35,579 nucleotides of DNA from Sphingomonas sp. ID1715 (GTDB lineage Bacteria; Pseudomonadota; Alphaproteobacteria; Sphingomonadales; Sphingomonadaceae), in NCBI RefSeq assembly GCF_013044515.1, contig NZ_JABEPR010000012.1:1-35579 (forward strand). The letters run 5' to 3'. The position numbers and the translations under genes are program-made. The notes under the pieces were generated by a model. It was not told the origin of the DNA and ran no database searches. It saw only the letters and a program-made list of their open reading frames with translations. Positions 1-7,528 of the stretch are shown one piece after another (the first letter of the stretch is position 1; the number at the start of each line of letters is the position of its first letter).

Positions 1-1010
1 CCCACATGCACGACCGTGCCGCCAGGCTCCACGCCCAGCAGCCGCGCGCCCTCGGCATCGATCGCGATCTCGCCGCCGTCCAGCATCTCGACTTGCGCAT
101 AGGCTGCGCGCCAGCCGGCCAGCCGTCCCGCCGTGCACAGCCGCCGCTCGCCGCCTTCCACCCCGATCCGCGCGACTCGACTCTCGACTGCGTCGCGGAT
201 CGACAGGATGCGATCGGTATGCGCGACCATGGTCGGCCCGCCGTCGAAGATGTCGATATATTTGTCGTGGGTGAAGCCTTCATGCTCCAGCATCCGCATC
301 GCCGCGCGCCCGCTCGGATGCGGCACGCCGATCACCGCCCGCGCGCTTTCCGGCAGCATGGCGGTATAGATGGGGTGCTTGGGCATCAGGTCGGCGATGA
401 ACTGGTTGCCGTTCACCGCATTGAACTCGTCCGCCTCCTGGAAATTCATCCCGAAGAAGCGCCCGGCGAGTCCGTCCCAGAAGGGCGAGCCGCCCGCCTC
501 GTCGATCACCCCGCGCAGCTCGGCCAGCGTGATGTCGGAAAAGCGCGGGCGATGCGCCTTCATGAACAGGTACCGGCTGCGCGCGAGCAGCATCCCGAGC
601 CCGCCGGCCCGCTCCCGCGGATGGAGGAACAGCCCGCCCACTTCGCTCGCGCCCTCAAGGTCGGTGGACAGCGTCAGCATGTCGGCGCGGAAGGTGCGGT
701 CCAGTTCCTTCGACACCTGGGTCAGCGTACCGATCCGGTAGGAATAAAAGGGCCAATGCTGCCCGACCATGGTGAAGACCTGGCAGGTGCCGCGCACCTG
801 GCCCGTCTCGCTATTCTCCAGCACGAACACGAACAGGTCGTCGACATGCGCGTCGTCTTCGCGCGCCAGCGCCGCGGACGAGCGTTCGAGCTTGCGGCCA
901 AGCGAGCTACGGTCGGGCGGCAGGTTGGTGAAGCCGCCGCCGGTCAGCTTGGCGAGTTCGTAGAGTGCGCCGAGGTCGTCGATCGTTGCCGGGCGCAGAA
1001 AGCAACTCAT
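1..1010 (-). CDS. astA: arginine N-succinyltransferase, 3' end cut by window edge
   Basis: Catalyses succinyl transfer from succinyl-CoA to arginine, the first step of the cytoplasmic arginine succinyltransferase (AST) catabolic pathway. Reading the minus strand from the ATG at 1010 gives 336 codons without a stop, beginning SCFLRPATIDDLGALYELAK. AstA family hallmarks are visible: GTLTQVSKELDRTF, the acyl-CoA-binding stretch GGLFLHPRERAGGLG near residues 125-140, then FFGMNFQEADEFNAVNGNQF and HEGFTHDKYIDIFDGGP. Family members are about 340 residues, so only the last few codons are missing. The ATG overlaps the TGA of the upstream M20 hydrolase (ATGA), implying translational coupling in one operon. 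Further ast genes probably continue to the left of the window, but that cannot be seen. The family assignment is very secure. Confidence 0.95.
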   Translation of the reverse strand, partial: MSCFLRPATIDDLGALYELAKLTGGGFTNLPPDRSSLGRKLERSSAALAREDDAHVDDLFVFVLENSETGQVRGTCQVFTMVGQHWPFYSYRIGTLTQVSKELDRTFRADMLTLSTDLEGASEVGGLFLHPRERAGGLGMLLARSRYLFMKAHRPRFSDITLAELRGVIDEAGGSPFWDGLAGRFFGMNFQEADEFNAVNGNQFIADLMPKHPIYTAMLPESARAVIGVPHPSGRAAMRMLEHEGFTHDKYIDIFDGGPTMVAHTDRILSIRDAVESRVARIGVEGGERRLCTAGRLAGWRAAYAQVEMLDGGEIAIDAEGARLLGVEPGGTVVHV

Positions 1011-2212
1011 GGCCGCCCCCGCTCGGCCAGGCGCAAGATGGCCAGGGTCGAAAGCATCGCCCGTTCGGGCAGCGAGTCCGGGATCAGAAACTCCTCCGCG
1101 CTGTGAATGGCGCCGCCGCGCGCGCCCATCGTGTCGACCACCGGCACGCCGCAGGCCGCGATATTGTTGCCGTCGCACACCCCGCCAGTTGCCTGCCAGG
1201 CGATATCGAGGCCAAGCGCCGTGCCGCAGTCCCTGACCAGACCGAACAGACGCTCGGCGGCCGGGTCGAGCGGCTTGGGCGGACGGCCGAAGCCGCCATG
1301 GACATGGATCGACACCTCGCGCTGCGCCGCCACCAGCGCCACGGCGCTCTCCAGATGCGCCCGCGCCCGCGCCTCGTCGTCGGGCGTGTGCGGGCGGAAG
1401 TTGACGCGCAGCACGGCATGGTCCGGCACCACATTGTTCGGCCCGCCGCCCTCGATCCGCGCCGGGTTGACGGAGAGGCGGGGCCCGATCGCCTTCTCCA
1501 GCCGCAGCGCCAGATCGGCCGCCGCCAGCACCGCGTTGCGCCCGTCCTCAGGGTTGCGCCCCGCATGCGCCGAACGCCCCCTGACGACGATCGAGAAATT
1601 GCCCGACCCGGCGCGCGCGCCCGCCAGAGTCCCGTCCGGCAGCGCCGGTTCATAGGTGAAGGCCGCCGCCTTGCCCCGCGCGCAACGGGCGATCAGCGCG
1701 GCGGAGGAGGGCGAGCCCACTTCCTCGTCGCTGTCGATCAGCACCTGATAGCCGATGCGATCGGCGAGGGGCGTGGTCTCGACCGCCTTCAACGCCGCGA
1801 GCATCAGCGCCAGCCCGCCCTTCATGTCCGCCGTGCCCGGTCCGTTGATCCGCCCGTCAGGCAGCGTTCGGGTCTCCTGAAAGGGATGATCCGCCCCGAA
1901 CACCGTGTCGTAATGGCCGGTGAAGAGAAGCTGCACCGGCGCCTCGGGCCGGACGGTCACGAGCAGGTGATCGCCATGCTCCATCTGACAGACGGAGCCA
2001 TCGGCGCCTACGACCTCGACCGGATCGGGTGGCACCAGCGCCACTTCGCCCGGCAAGGCGGCAAAGGCATCGCCCAGCAATCCGGCCATCACCTTCAACC
2101 CGGCAAGATTTCGCGAGCCGCTGTTGACCGCGCTCCAGCCAAGCACCTGCTCCAGCATCTCGGCCCCGCCCGCGACCTCGCAAGCTCCTCGCTCAACCCC
2201 ACTCAAACCCAT
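1007..2212 (-). CDS. M20 family metallohydrolase (carboxypeptidase G2-like) in the AST operon
   Basis: A di-zinc amidohydrolase/peptidase of family M20. Visible ligands and catalytic residues are the HYD motif (H100, D102), D129 in GPGTADMKGG, the catalytic/ligand pair in DSDEEVGS (E163, E164), and a late His in GGAIHSAEEFL. The dimerisation-domain signature SAHAGRNPEDGRNA is also present. At 401 residues it has the usual family size. There is no signal peptide, so it should be cytoplasmic. Its TGA overlaps the astA ATG, which ties it to arginine degradation. Family M20 acts on N-acyl amino acids and C-terminal glutamate, so a succinylglutamate or related amide substrate is plausible, but this is inference. 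The start is uncertain: an internal ATG at about residue 19 would also give a complete M20 fold. Confidence 0.85.
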   Translation of the reverse strand: MGLSGVERGACEVAGGAEMLEQVLGWSAVNSGSRNLAGLKVMAGLLGDAFAALPGEVALVPPDPVEVVGADGSVCQMEHGDHLLVTVRPEAPVQLLFTGHYDTVFGADHPFQETRTLPDGRINGPGTADMKGGLALMLAALKAVETTPLADRIGYQVLIDSDEEVGSPSSAALIARCARGKAAAFTYEPALPDGTLAGARAGSGNFSIVVRGRSAHAGRNPEDGRNAVLAAADLALRLEKAIGPRLSVNPARIEGGGPNNVVPDHAVLRVNFRPHTPDDEARARAHLESAVALVAAQREVSIHVHGGFGRPPKPLDPAAERLFGLVRDCGTALGLDIAWQATGGVCDGNNIAACGVPVVDTMGARGGAIHSAEEFLIPDSLPERAMLSTLAILRLAERGRP

Positions 2213-2257
2213 GTTGGTGCTCTAGCCGGGGCGGAGCGCGAAGCCAATGCGGGAGGG

Positions 2258-2281
2258 GACGGCCGCAAATAAGCGACCGTC
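2258..2281. terminator. possible hairpin terminator downstream of the PEP-CTERM gene
   Basis: A 9-bp stem pairs 2258-2266 (GACGGCCGC) with 2273-2281 (GCGACCGTC) around a 6-nt A/T loop. One position is a G-U type wobble on the minus strand. It begins about 30 nt after the stop of the PEP-CTERM gene. There is no U-tract on the minus strand, so intrinsic termination is uncertain. Confidence 0.3.
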
Positions 2282-2311
2282 GTTCTCACCCCCTGCAGTC
2301 AGGGCACCCGA

Positions 2312-3211
2312 CTAGGCCGGCAGACTTGCCTGTGTGCGATCGCGCTTACGGGCATAGCAGCCCATCAACGCAAAACCGAGCAACATCGCGGCCCAGGACT
2401 GCGGTTCCGGAACACCAGCATTGACCGCGAACCGATAGCTGAATGGCGTCTGCTTCGCCTCACCCAAATCATAGAGGGACAGATTGTTCGCAAGGCCGAC
2501 GTAAACGGGGTCGGTCTCTTCGAAGAAATTGTCGTCCTGGAAGAACTCCATGTCGACAAAGCCACCTGCTGGCTTGTGCAGCACGACATACTGTAGGCCC
2601 ACGCGCAGGTTAATATCGCCCTCGAAGCGCCCAAGCCCGTTGATGGCGATGAACGGGTCTATGAACGGCGTTGCGTCGATGTCGAAGTCGTTTGGATCAA
2701 ATCCGTCGGGGCAGGTGGTAAAGGAAGGATTGGAGTTGCCCACCGTGCAGGATCGGATGCTGCCTGTGGCGAATTGGCGGATGGTATTCGAGGTTACTGT
2801 TCCGACGCCGTTGAGGTTTGCCGGAGTGCCGGCGTCATCTGGCCGATAGCCCGGCGCCAGGATTACGTGGTTGGCCTGCCCAAAATAAGTCGGGATATCG
2901 ACTGGGTCGCCATTTGAATTGACCGGAGCGCTCGCAAAGGCGTCCTGGGGTAGCGGCGAGCCTGCGGAAATGATGCCGCTGCTGTAAAGGAACAGCTTGT
3001 TCGTGAAGCCTCCACCGAAGTCGACCGAATAAGGCAGCAGAATCTGACATTGGCTTGCGTCACAGACGCTGCCCGAAAGCGTCTCGAGCCCGAATCGAAG
3101 TATATTCGGATTGAGACCGTCGTCGACCACGACGCCACGCGCATGAGCGCTCACCGTCGTCGATAGCAGAACAGCTCCCAAGAGCAGCTTAAGCTTGCCT
3201 AAACGCATCAT
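2312..3211 (-). CDS. exported PEPxxWA-CTERM sorting domain protein
   Basis: About 299 residues from the ATG at 3211. That start is favoured over an upstream one (3337) because it opens directly onto a signal peptide (MMRLGKLKLLLGAVLLSTTV followed by SAHA) and is preceded by AGGGGAA a few bases upstream. A second ATG follows immediately at 3208. The C-terminus has the complete tripartite signal: VPEPQSW motif, a hydrophobic segment AAMLLGFALMG, and a basic tail (YARKRDR). In this family the signal directs processing by an exosortase and release to the surface or exopolysaccharide. The middle domain (about residues 30-260) has many aromatic, Gly and Asp residues and paired cysteines (CDASQC); a vague likeness to nidogen-type extracellular domains is only an impression. 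No exosortase gene lies in the window. Function unknown. Confidence 0.85.
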   Translation of the reverse strand: MMRLGKLKLLLGAVLLSTTVSAHARGVVVDDGLNPNILRFGLETLSGSVCDASQCQILLPYSVDFGGGFTNKLFLYSSGIISAGSPLPQDAFASAPVNSNGDPVDIPTYFGQANHVILAPGYRPDDAGTPANLNGVGTVTSNTIRQFATGSIRSCTVGNSNPSFTTCPDGFDPNDFDIDATPFIDPFIAINGLGRFEGDINLRVGLQYVVLHKPAGGFVDMEFFQDDNFFEETDPVYVGLANNLSLYDLGEAKQTPFSYRFAVNAGVPEPQSWAAMLLGFALMGCYARKRDRTQASLPA

Positions 3212-3312
3212 TTTTCCCCTGTTGCAGGCGTTGGCCCCGCCGCTCGCCGTTAACTCTATCCTGCGGCACCCCTGAGGTTGCAAGTCAAAATGGATGGATG
3301 CTGCCCGGTGAG

Positions 3313-3331
3313 GAGAATGCGTCTCATTCTC
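3313..3331. promoter_or_regulatory. perfect inverted repeat, Fur-box-like operator candidate
   Basis: GAGAATG, 5-nt spacer, CATTCTC: a perfect 7-bp inverted repeat spanning 19 bp. It sits almost midway between the divergent PEP-CTERM start (3211) and TIR start (3432), about 100 bp from each. It matches 13 of 19 positions of the classical Fur consensus GATAATGATAATCATTATC. Whether Fur or another dimeric regulator binds is inference. No strong -35/-10 pair was found beside it. Confidence 0.4.
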
Positions 3332-3431
3332 TGACAAGTTGAAACCGCCGCGCTTGCGAACGATTGGCCGATTTGCTTCACTCTGTTCGGCTCTTAGGCG
3401 CTGAAGCCGGCTGAAAAGGGGGACAGCCAGA

Positions 3432-5402
3432 TTGCGCTACAGCGCTTTCATAAGCTACAACTTCGGCGATCGGGGCTGGGCAAGGTGGCTACACCGCCGT
3501 CTCGAAAGCTATAGTATTCCGACGAGGTTGCGCGGTCATCCGACTGCAATGGGCCCGCTCGGCAATAAGCTGTTGCCGGTCTTTCGCGACCGGGACGAGC
3601 TTGGCGCTTCGTCGGACCTCGCCCAGGCCGTGCAGGATGCGCTGGTCGAGGCTCATTATCTGATCGTCATTTGCTCCCCTCGCGGCGCGAAGTCCCGCTG
3701 GGTCGATGAGGAGATCAGGTCCTTTGTGAGGCTCGGTCGTGCCCAACGGATCATGTACTTCGTTGTGGACGGAGAGCCGCACGATCCGGATCCGGCCAAG
3801 GAATGCTTCCCGCCAGCGGTGCGTGAAGGACTGGTGAGCGAACCTTTGGCAGCCGACATTCGGCCGGGGCAGGATCCCCGGCGAGATGCGGTCCTCAAGC
3901 TACTGTCGCGCATGTTGGAGGTTCCCTTCGACGCCCTCCGACAGCGCGAAGTTGCCCGCCGGCAGCGGCGGCTTGCTCTGGTTGCCGCCGGATCCACAGC
4001 CGGGCTCTTGCTGACCACTGCACTTGCCATCTTCGCCTTCGTGTCGCGGGCCGAGGCCATTCGGCAGCGCGACATTGCCCAGCGTAAGACTGTGACTGCA
4101 GAACGGACGGTCGAGTTCGTCAAATCCCTATTCGAAGTTTCCGACCCTTCCGAAGCACGCGGCGAAACAATCACCGCCCGCGAGATCCTCGACAAGGGCG
4201 CGCGCGACATACGGTCGACCTTGACCAACGAGCCTGCGGTAAAGGCCGAATTGGGGACCACGCTCGGTGAGGTCTATGCCGGTCTGGGGCTGTTCCGCGA
4301 AAGCGACACGCTCATCAGGGAGATGATGGGACTACGCCACGGCGATCGCATGACGCGGACGCGGCAATATCTGGCGATGGCCGATTCTCACGCGCGCACT
4401 GGCCGGTACGATCAGGCGATCGCGTCCTACGGGCGAGCATTGGAAATGGCTCGTGACCCCAGTCAGCCGCGGCCGGATCTCATCCCACGTATCCTCGTTT
4501 CCATGGGCGAAGCGGAGTCGGCGATCGGCAACCACCGCGCCGCGGCAGCTGCCATCAAGCAGGGCCTCAGGCTCGACCTTGCCGCTGTCGGAGACCGCGA
4601 TCCTGCAGTGGCTCGCGACCTCGAGTCGCTCGGGCTCAACGCCTTCAACGAAGGTGATCTAGACGAGGCGCAGGCCAGCTTCACCAAGGCCATTGCCATC
4701 CGTTACAGGAGACAGGGCGCTACGCACCCGCGGGTGGCAGAGGATTACAACACCCTAGGTGCGATAGCTTACCTGCAAGGCAATGCGCAGTTGGCGGAGG
4801 AGAGTTACCGAAAGGCGCTCCGCTCCTACCAGCTTGTGCTCGGACCGGACCACCCTGAGGTCGCGAATACGTCCAATAACCTTGCCCGTCTTCTGCTCGA
4901 ACGGCGGCGCTACGGTCAGGCTCTGCCGCTGCTCGAACGCGCAGTGGCGATCAACCTCAAGGAAAAGGGACCGGAGCATGATGACTTCGTCTTCCCTTCC
5001 TATAACTTGGCGCTCGTAAAGGAGCAGCTGGGCGCGCTGGCGGAAGCGCAGCAGTTGCTGCGTCAGTCGCTACGGGCTGCGCGCTACCATCGTCATCGCA
5101 ATCTGGGGCCGATCCTGACGGATCTCGCAGCGCTACGGTGCCGGGTCGGCGCGTTTGAAGAGAGTTCAGCGCTGCTGGACGAGGCAGCCCCGATCATGAA
5201 GCAGACCTATCCAACTGAAGCCTGGCGCACAGCGTGGGTCGACAATACGAGAGGCTATTGCGCCGCACGTCACGGCGACGCGGGACGGGCGCGGCAGCTG
5301 CTTCAAGACACTACCCCCATCATCCTCGCCCGGTGGAGACCGGACACACATTTCGGCGTCATCGCGCGAAGTCGCTTGGCGGCACTGAGCGGCCGGAAAT
5401 AG
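3432..5402 (+). CDS. TIR domain - transmembrane - TPR protein
   Basis: A 656-residue protein. Residues 1 to about 160 form a TIR domain: the opening strand RYSAFISYN, the loop VFRDRDEL (50-56), and CSPRGAKSRWVDEEI (81-95). The WVxxE pattern (W90, E94) corresponds to the catalytic glutamate helix of NAD-cleaving TIR domains. Residues 181-205 are a single hydrophobic membrane segment flanked by Arg-rich stretches. The remainder (about 225-656) is a tetratricopeptide superhelix with many YxxLGxxxxxxGxxxxAxxxYxxAL units. TIR domains are used in bacteria as NADase effectors or signalling modules, and the TPR array suggests a sensing or scaffolding role; both are inference here. The start codon is TTG, chosen because it gives the exact TIR N-terminus and follows AAGGGGG at a 9-nt distance. 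It is monocistronic and divergent from the PEP-CTERM gene. Confidence 0.85.
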   Translation: MRYSAFISYNFGDRGWARWLHRRLESYSIPTRLRGHPTAMGPLGNKLLPVFRDRDELGASSDLAQAVQDALVEAHYLIVICSPRGAKSRWVDEEIRSFVRLGRAQRIMYFVVDGEPHDPDPAKECFPPAVREGLVSEPLAADIRPGQDPRRDAVLKLLSRMLEVPFDALRQREVARRQRRLALVAAGSTAGLLLTTALAIFAFVSRAEAIRQRDIAQRKTVTAERTVEFVKSLFEVSDPSEARGETITAREILDKGARDIRSTLTNEPAVKAELGTTLGEVYAGLGLFRESDTLIREMMGLRHGDRMTRTRQYLAMADSHARTGRYDQAIASYGRALEMARDPSQPRPDLIPRILVSMGEAESAIGNHRAAAAAIKQGLRLDLAAVGDRDPAVARDLESLGLNAFNEGDLDEAQASFTKAIAIRYRRQGATHPRVAEDYNTLGAIAYLQGNAQLAEESYRKALRSYQLVLGPDHPEVANTSNNLARLLLERRRYGQALPLLERAVAINLKEKGPEHDDFVFPSYNLALVKEQLGALAEAQQLLRQSLRAARYHRHRNLGPILTDLAALRCRVGAFEESSALLDEAAPIMKQTYPTEAWRTAWVDNTRGYCAARHGDAGRARQLLQDTTPIILARWRPDTHFGVIARSRLAALSGRK

Positions 5403-5462
5403 GTTCGTGGGAGATCGGACAAAGGCTCCTCGGCATCGCTTATTCACCCTCGATATCAGCCC

Positions 5463-5490
5463 TAAAGCCCATATGACGTCCGGGGCTTTA
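5463..5490 (+). terminator. hairpin terminator downstream of the TIR gene
   Basis: A perfect 8-bp stem pairs TAAAGCCC (5463-5470) with GGGCTTTA (5483-5490) around a 12-nt loop, and is followed by TTG. It starts about 60 nt after the TIR stop codon. The T-rich right end fits a modest intrinsic terminator. Confidence 0.45.
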
Positions 5491-5714
5491 TTGATCGGAC
5501 GCGCGTAAGCCTTCGCTACACGCCGACCGCCCAACATCGCTTGCGAAGGGCGGGGATACGGCAGATCCTCCCGGCAGGAGGAGCAGATGTCGGTAGTCCC
5601 CATGCGAAGGCGATGAGCCTGTCCTACAGGGCGCCGTGTCTGATAGCGTTGTACTCGTCCGCGTCTCAGCGGGCACCGGCTCTTTCATACGTCGAGATCA
5701 ATCAGGAAATTGAC

Positions 5715-5822
5715 ATGATGCACGTGCGGAACGTGCGGAAGGTGCGGAAGGTGCGGAAGGTGCGGAAGGTGCAGCCACTTTCAGGCGGGGCGAACTTCAC
5801 ATGTTTTCTGCTAGGTTTGTGA
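5715..5822 (+). CDS. possible small protein with Val-Arg-Lys repeats
   Basis: A 35-codon ORF opens with two ATG codons (5715, 5718) after AGGAAA at 5704-5709, a plausible ribosome binding site. It encodes five Val-Arg-Lys/Asn triplets from the 9-bp tandem repeat, then a neutral tail ending SGGANFTCFLLGL. Its last codons run into the right-hand half of a long stem-loop, so repeat, ORF and hairpin form one compact unit. It resembles nothing I can name. It could be a leader peptide, a basic microprotein, or a chance ORF over a repetitive intergenic element. An in-frame upstream start at 5541 exists but lacks support. Confidence 0.3.
   Translation: MMHVRNVRKVRKVRKVRKVQPLSGGANFTCFLLGL
5724..5774 (+). 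repeat. tandem repeat, 9-bp unit GTGCGGAAG
   Basis: Five consecutive units, the first GTGCGGAAC (5724-5732) and then four identical GTGCGGAAG (5733-5768), with a degenerate sixth start (GTGCAG, 5769-5774). The period is a multiple of three, so the repeat keeps one reading frame and encodes Val-Arg-Lys. Confidence 0.95.
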
Positions 5823-5836
5823 AGTTCGCCTCCGCC
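5784..5836. terminator. long stem-loop between convergent genes, bidirectional terminator candidate
   Basis: The left arm 5784-5801 (GGCGGGGCGAACTTCACA) pairs with 5818-5836. Thirteen base pairs are uninterrupted, then one bulged T, then five more G-C pairs. The loop is 16 nt. It lies 8 nt beyond the terD stop codon on the minus strand. Neither side has a clear U-tract, so a factor-dependent, RNA-stabilising or repeat-element role is as likely as intrinsic termination. Confidence 0.55.
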
Positions 5837-5843
5837 GGCATAC

Positions 5844-6422
5844 CTATCCCACATTCACCCCGAAGTTCTTCGCCAGCGGCCCGAGCCCGCCCTTAAAGCC
5901 CTGACCGACAGCGCGGAACTTCCAGTCGGCATTGTGGCGATAGACTTCGCCGAAGATCATCGCGGTCTCGACGGAGGCGTCCTCGTTCAGGTCGTAGCGG
6001 GTGATCTCCCGGCCGCTGGTTTCATCGACGACGCGGATGAAGGCGTTGGAGACCATGCCGAAATTCTGCCGGCGGCTCTCGCCTTCGTGGATGGTGACGG
6101 TGACCGCGACCTTCTGCACATCGGCGGGCACGCGGGACAGGTCGACCTTGATCTGCTCGTCGTCGCCATCGCCGCCGCCGGTCAGATTGTCGCCCGTATG
6201 TTCGACCGAGCCGTCGGTCGAGCGGAGGTTGTTGTAGAAGATGAAGTCGCTATCCGACCGCACCCGATCGTTCGCACCGAGAATGAACGCGCTGGCGTCG
6301 AGGTCGAAGTCGGTGCCGTCGGTCGAACGCTCGTCCCAGCCGAGACCGATCAGGATGTTGGTGAGGCCGGGCGCTTCCTTCGACAGGCTGACATTGCCGC
6401 CCTTGGCGAGGCTGATGGACCT
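5844..6422 (-). CDS. terD: TerD family protein with an anomalous start codon (AGG)
   Basis: The frame gives 192 residues after alignment to the family: [19 protein letters not shown], then [21 protein letters not shown] (calcium-binding Asp cluster), DFIFYNN, and the C-terminal [22 protein letters not shown]. TerD proteins are cytoplasmic, bind calcium and belong to tellurite/stress Ter systems. The expected initiator at 6422-6420 reads AGG, not ATG. AAGGAG at 6436-6431 lies 8 nt upstream, the ideal distance for that codon. No ATG, GTG or TTG occurs in frame until GTG at 6263, which would delete the first 53 residues including part of the metal site. It is 23 nt downstream of the DUF475 gene. 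Possible explanations are a rare start codon, a disabling point mutation or a sequence error. Family call certain, expression uncertain. Confidence 0.8.
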   Translation of the reverse strand, partial: RSISLAKGGNVSLSKEAPGLTNILIGLGWDERSTDGTDFDLDASAFILGANDRVRSDSDFIFYNNLRSTDGSVEHTGDNLTGGGDGDDEQIKVDLSRVPADVQKVAVTVTIHEGESRRQNFGMVSNAFIRVVDETSGREITRYDLNEDASVETAMIFGEVYRHNADWKFRAVGQGFKGGLGPLAKNFGVNVG

Positions 6423-6445
6423 GAGGTGTTCTCCTTATCGTTGGA

Positions 6446-7516
6446 TCAGAGCGCTTCGCCGGAGGGCGTAACGGCACCGGCGAGGATGGGGGCGTCCTCC
6501 TCATCCTCGCGGCCGAAGAGCGAGGAGACGAAGGCGAGGCCGATGAAGCCGGCGCCGATCAGGCCGGTCACCGTCTCCGGGATCTCGTAGCGGGCGGAGA
6601 GCAGCATGATCGCGGCCAGCGCCACGATCGCGTAGAAGGCGCCGTGTTCGAGGAAGCGGTATTCGGCCAGCGTGCCCTTATCGACCAGCATCACCGTCAT
6701 CGACCGTACGAACATCGCGCCGATGCCAAGGCCCAAAGCGATGATGAACAGGTTGTTGGACAGCGCGAAGGCGCCGATCACGCCGTCGAACGAGAAGCTG
6801 GCGTCGAGCAGCTCGAGATAGAGGAAGCCGCCGATGCCGGCGCGCGCGACCTGCGCGGCCGCATCGTCGCCGCCGCCGATCAGGTCGCCGACGCTGTCCA
6901 CCGCGACATAGGCGATGAGCCCGAAAATCCCGGCGGTGAGGAAGGTGATCACTTCCTCGGTCGGCAGCAGCTGCGCGACGCCGAGCAGCGCCAAAAGCGA
7001 CAGGGCGAGCGGCGCGGCCGCGACGCCGGACAGGCCGGAGATCGGGCGTTCCAGGAACGGGATCCAGTGCGTGTCCTTGTCGCCGTCGAGGAAGAAGGTG
7101 AGGCCGACCATCGCCAGGAAGGCACCGCCGAACCCGGCAATGCCGATATGCGCGCCGGTCAGGATGCGCTCATATTCCGCCGGATTGTCGATCGCGAGGG
7201 TGAGCGCGGCGATCGGCCCCAGCTTGGCGGCGATGCCGACGATCGCGAGCGGGAAGACGATCCGCATGCCGAACACCGCGATCAATATGCCCCAGGTCAG
7301 GAAGCGCTTGCGCCAAACGGGCGCCATGTCCTTCAGCACGGTCGCGTTGACGACTGCATTGTCGAACGACAGCGAGGTTTCGAGCACGCCCAGCACGGCG
7401 ATGATCCACAGCACGCTCAACGTGCCGACCAGCGTGCCGGTGGCGCTCCAGCCGAGCCAGCCGCCAATGCCTAGGCAGAGGGCGGTGAACAGGAATGACG
7501 AACGGAAATATCGCAC
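6446..7516 (-). CDS. DUF475 / TerC-like integral membrane protein
   Basis: 356 residues with about nine hydrophobic segments. It carries the two acidic membrane motifs of the TerC superfamily: LETSLSFDNAVVNATVL near residues 45-62 and LELLDASFSFDGVIGAFALS in the second half. The internal repeat of the SFDN/SFDG motif marks the DUF475 branch. It is presumably an inner-membrane transporter or metal-handling partner of TerD-type proteins. It begins 12 nt after the TerA-like gene and is followed 23 nt later by terD, so the three form one operon. The substrate is unknown; tellurite resistance is only one phenotype of such systems. The ATG at 7516 leads into a plausible first membrane segment. Confidence 0.85.
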   Translation of the reverse strand: MRYFRSSFLFTALCLGIGGWLGWSATGTLVGTLSVLWIIAVLGVLETSLSFDNAVVNATVLKDMAPVWRKRFLTWGILIAVFGMRIVFPLAIVGIAAKLGPIAALTLAIDNPAEYERILTGAHIGIAGFGGAFLAMVGLTFFLDGDKDTHWIPFLERPISGLSGVAAAPLALSLLALLGVAQLLPTEEVITFLTAGIFGLIAYVAVDSVGDLIGGGDDAAAQVARAGIGGFLYLELLDASFSFDGVIGAFALSNNLFIIALGLGIGAMFVRSMTVMLVDKGTLAEYRFLEHGAFYAIVALAAIMLLSARYEIPETVTGLIGAGFIGLAFVSSLFGREDEEDAPILAGAVTPSGEAL

Positions 7517-7528
7517 TGGACTTCTCCC

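Larger units (their letters stand above)
5403..5843. other. 441-bp intergenic region between the TIR gene and terD
   Basis: The two flanking genes converge on this gap. It contains a terminator-like hairpin close to the TIR gene (5463-5490), a 9-bp tandem repeat (5724-5774) lying in a small ORF with its own Shine-Dalgarno (5715-5822), and a long stem-loop next to terD (5784-5836). Between about 5500 and 5690 I see no gene or motif I can support. Confidence 0.7.

Noticed and set aside
3432-5402. Treating the TIR-TPR gene as part of a named TIR defence system such as Thoeris
   Set aside because: No partner such as a SLOG/ThsA gene is adjacent, and the TM-TPR architecture differs.
5724-5774. 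Short direct repeats that could suggest a CRISPR array
   Set aside because: Units are 9 bp and directly abutting with no spacers, and there are no cas genes; it is a simple tandem repeat.
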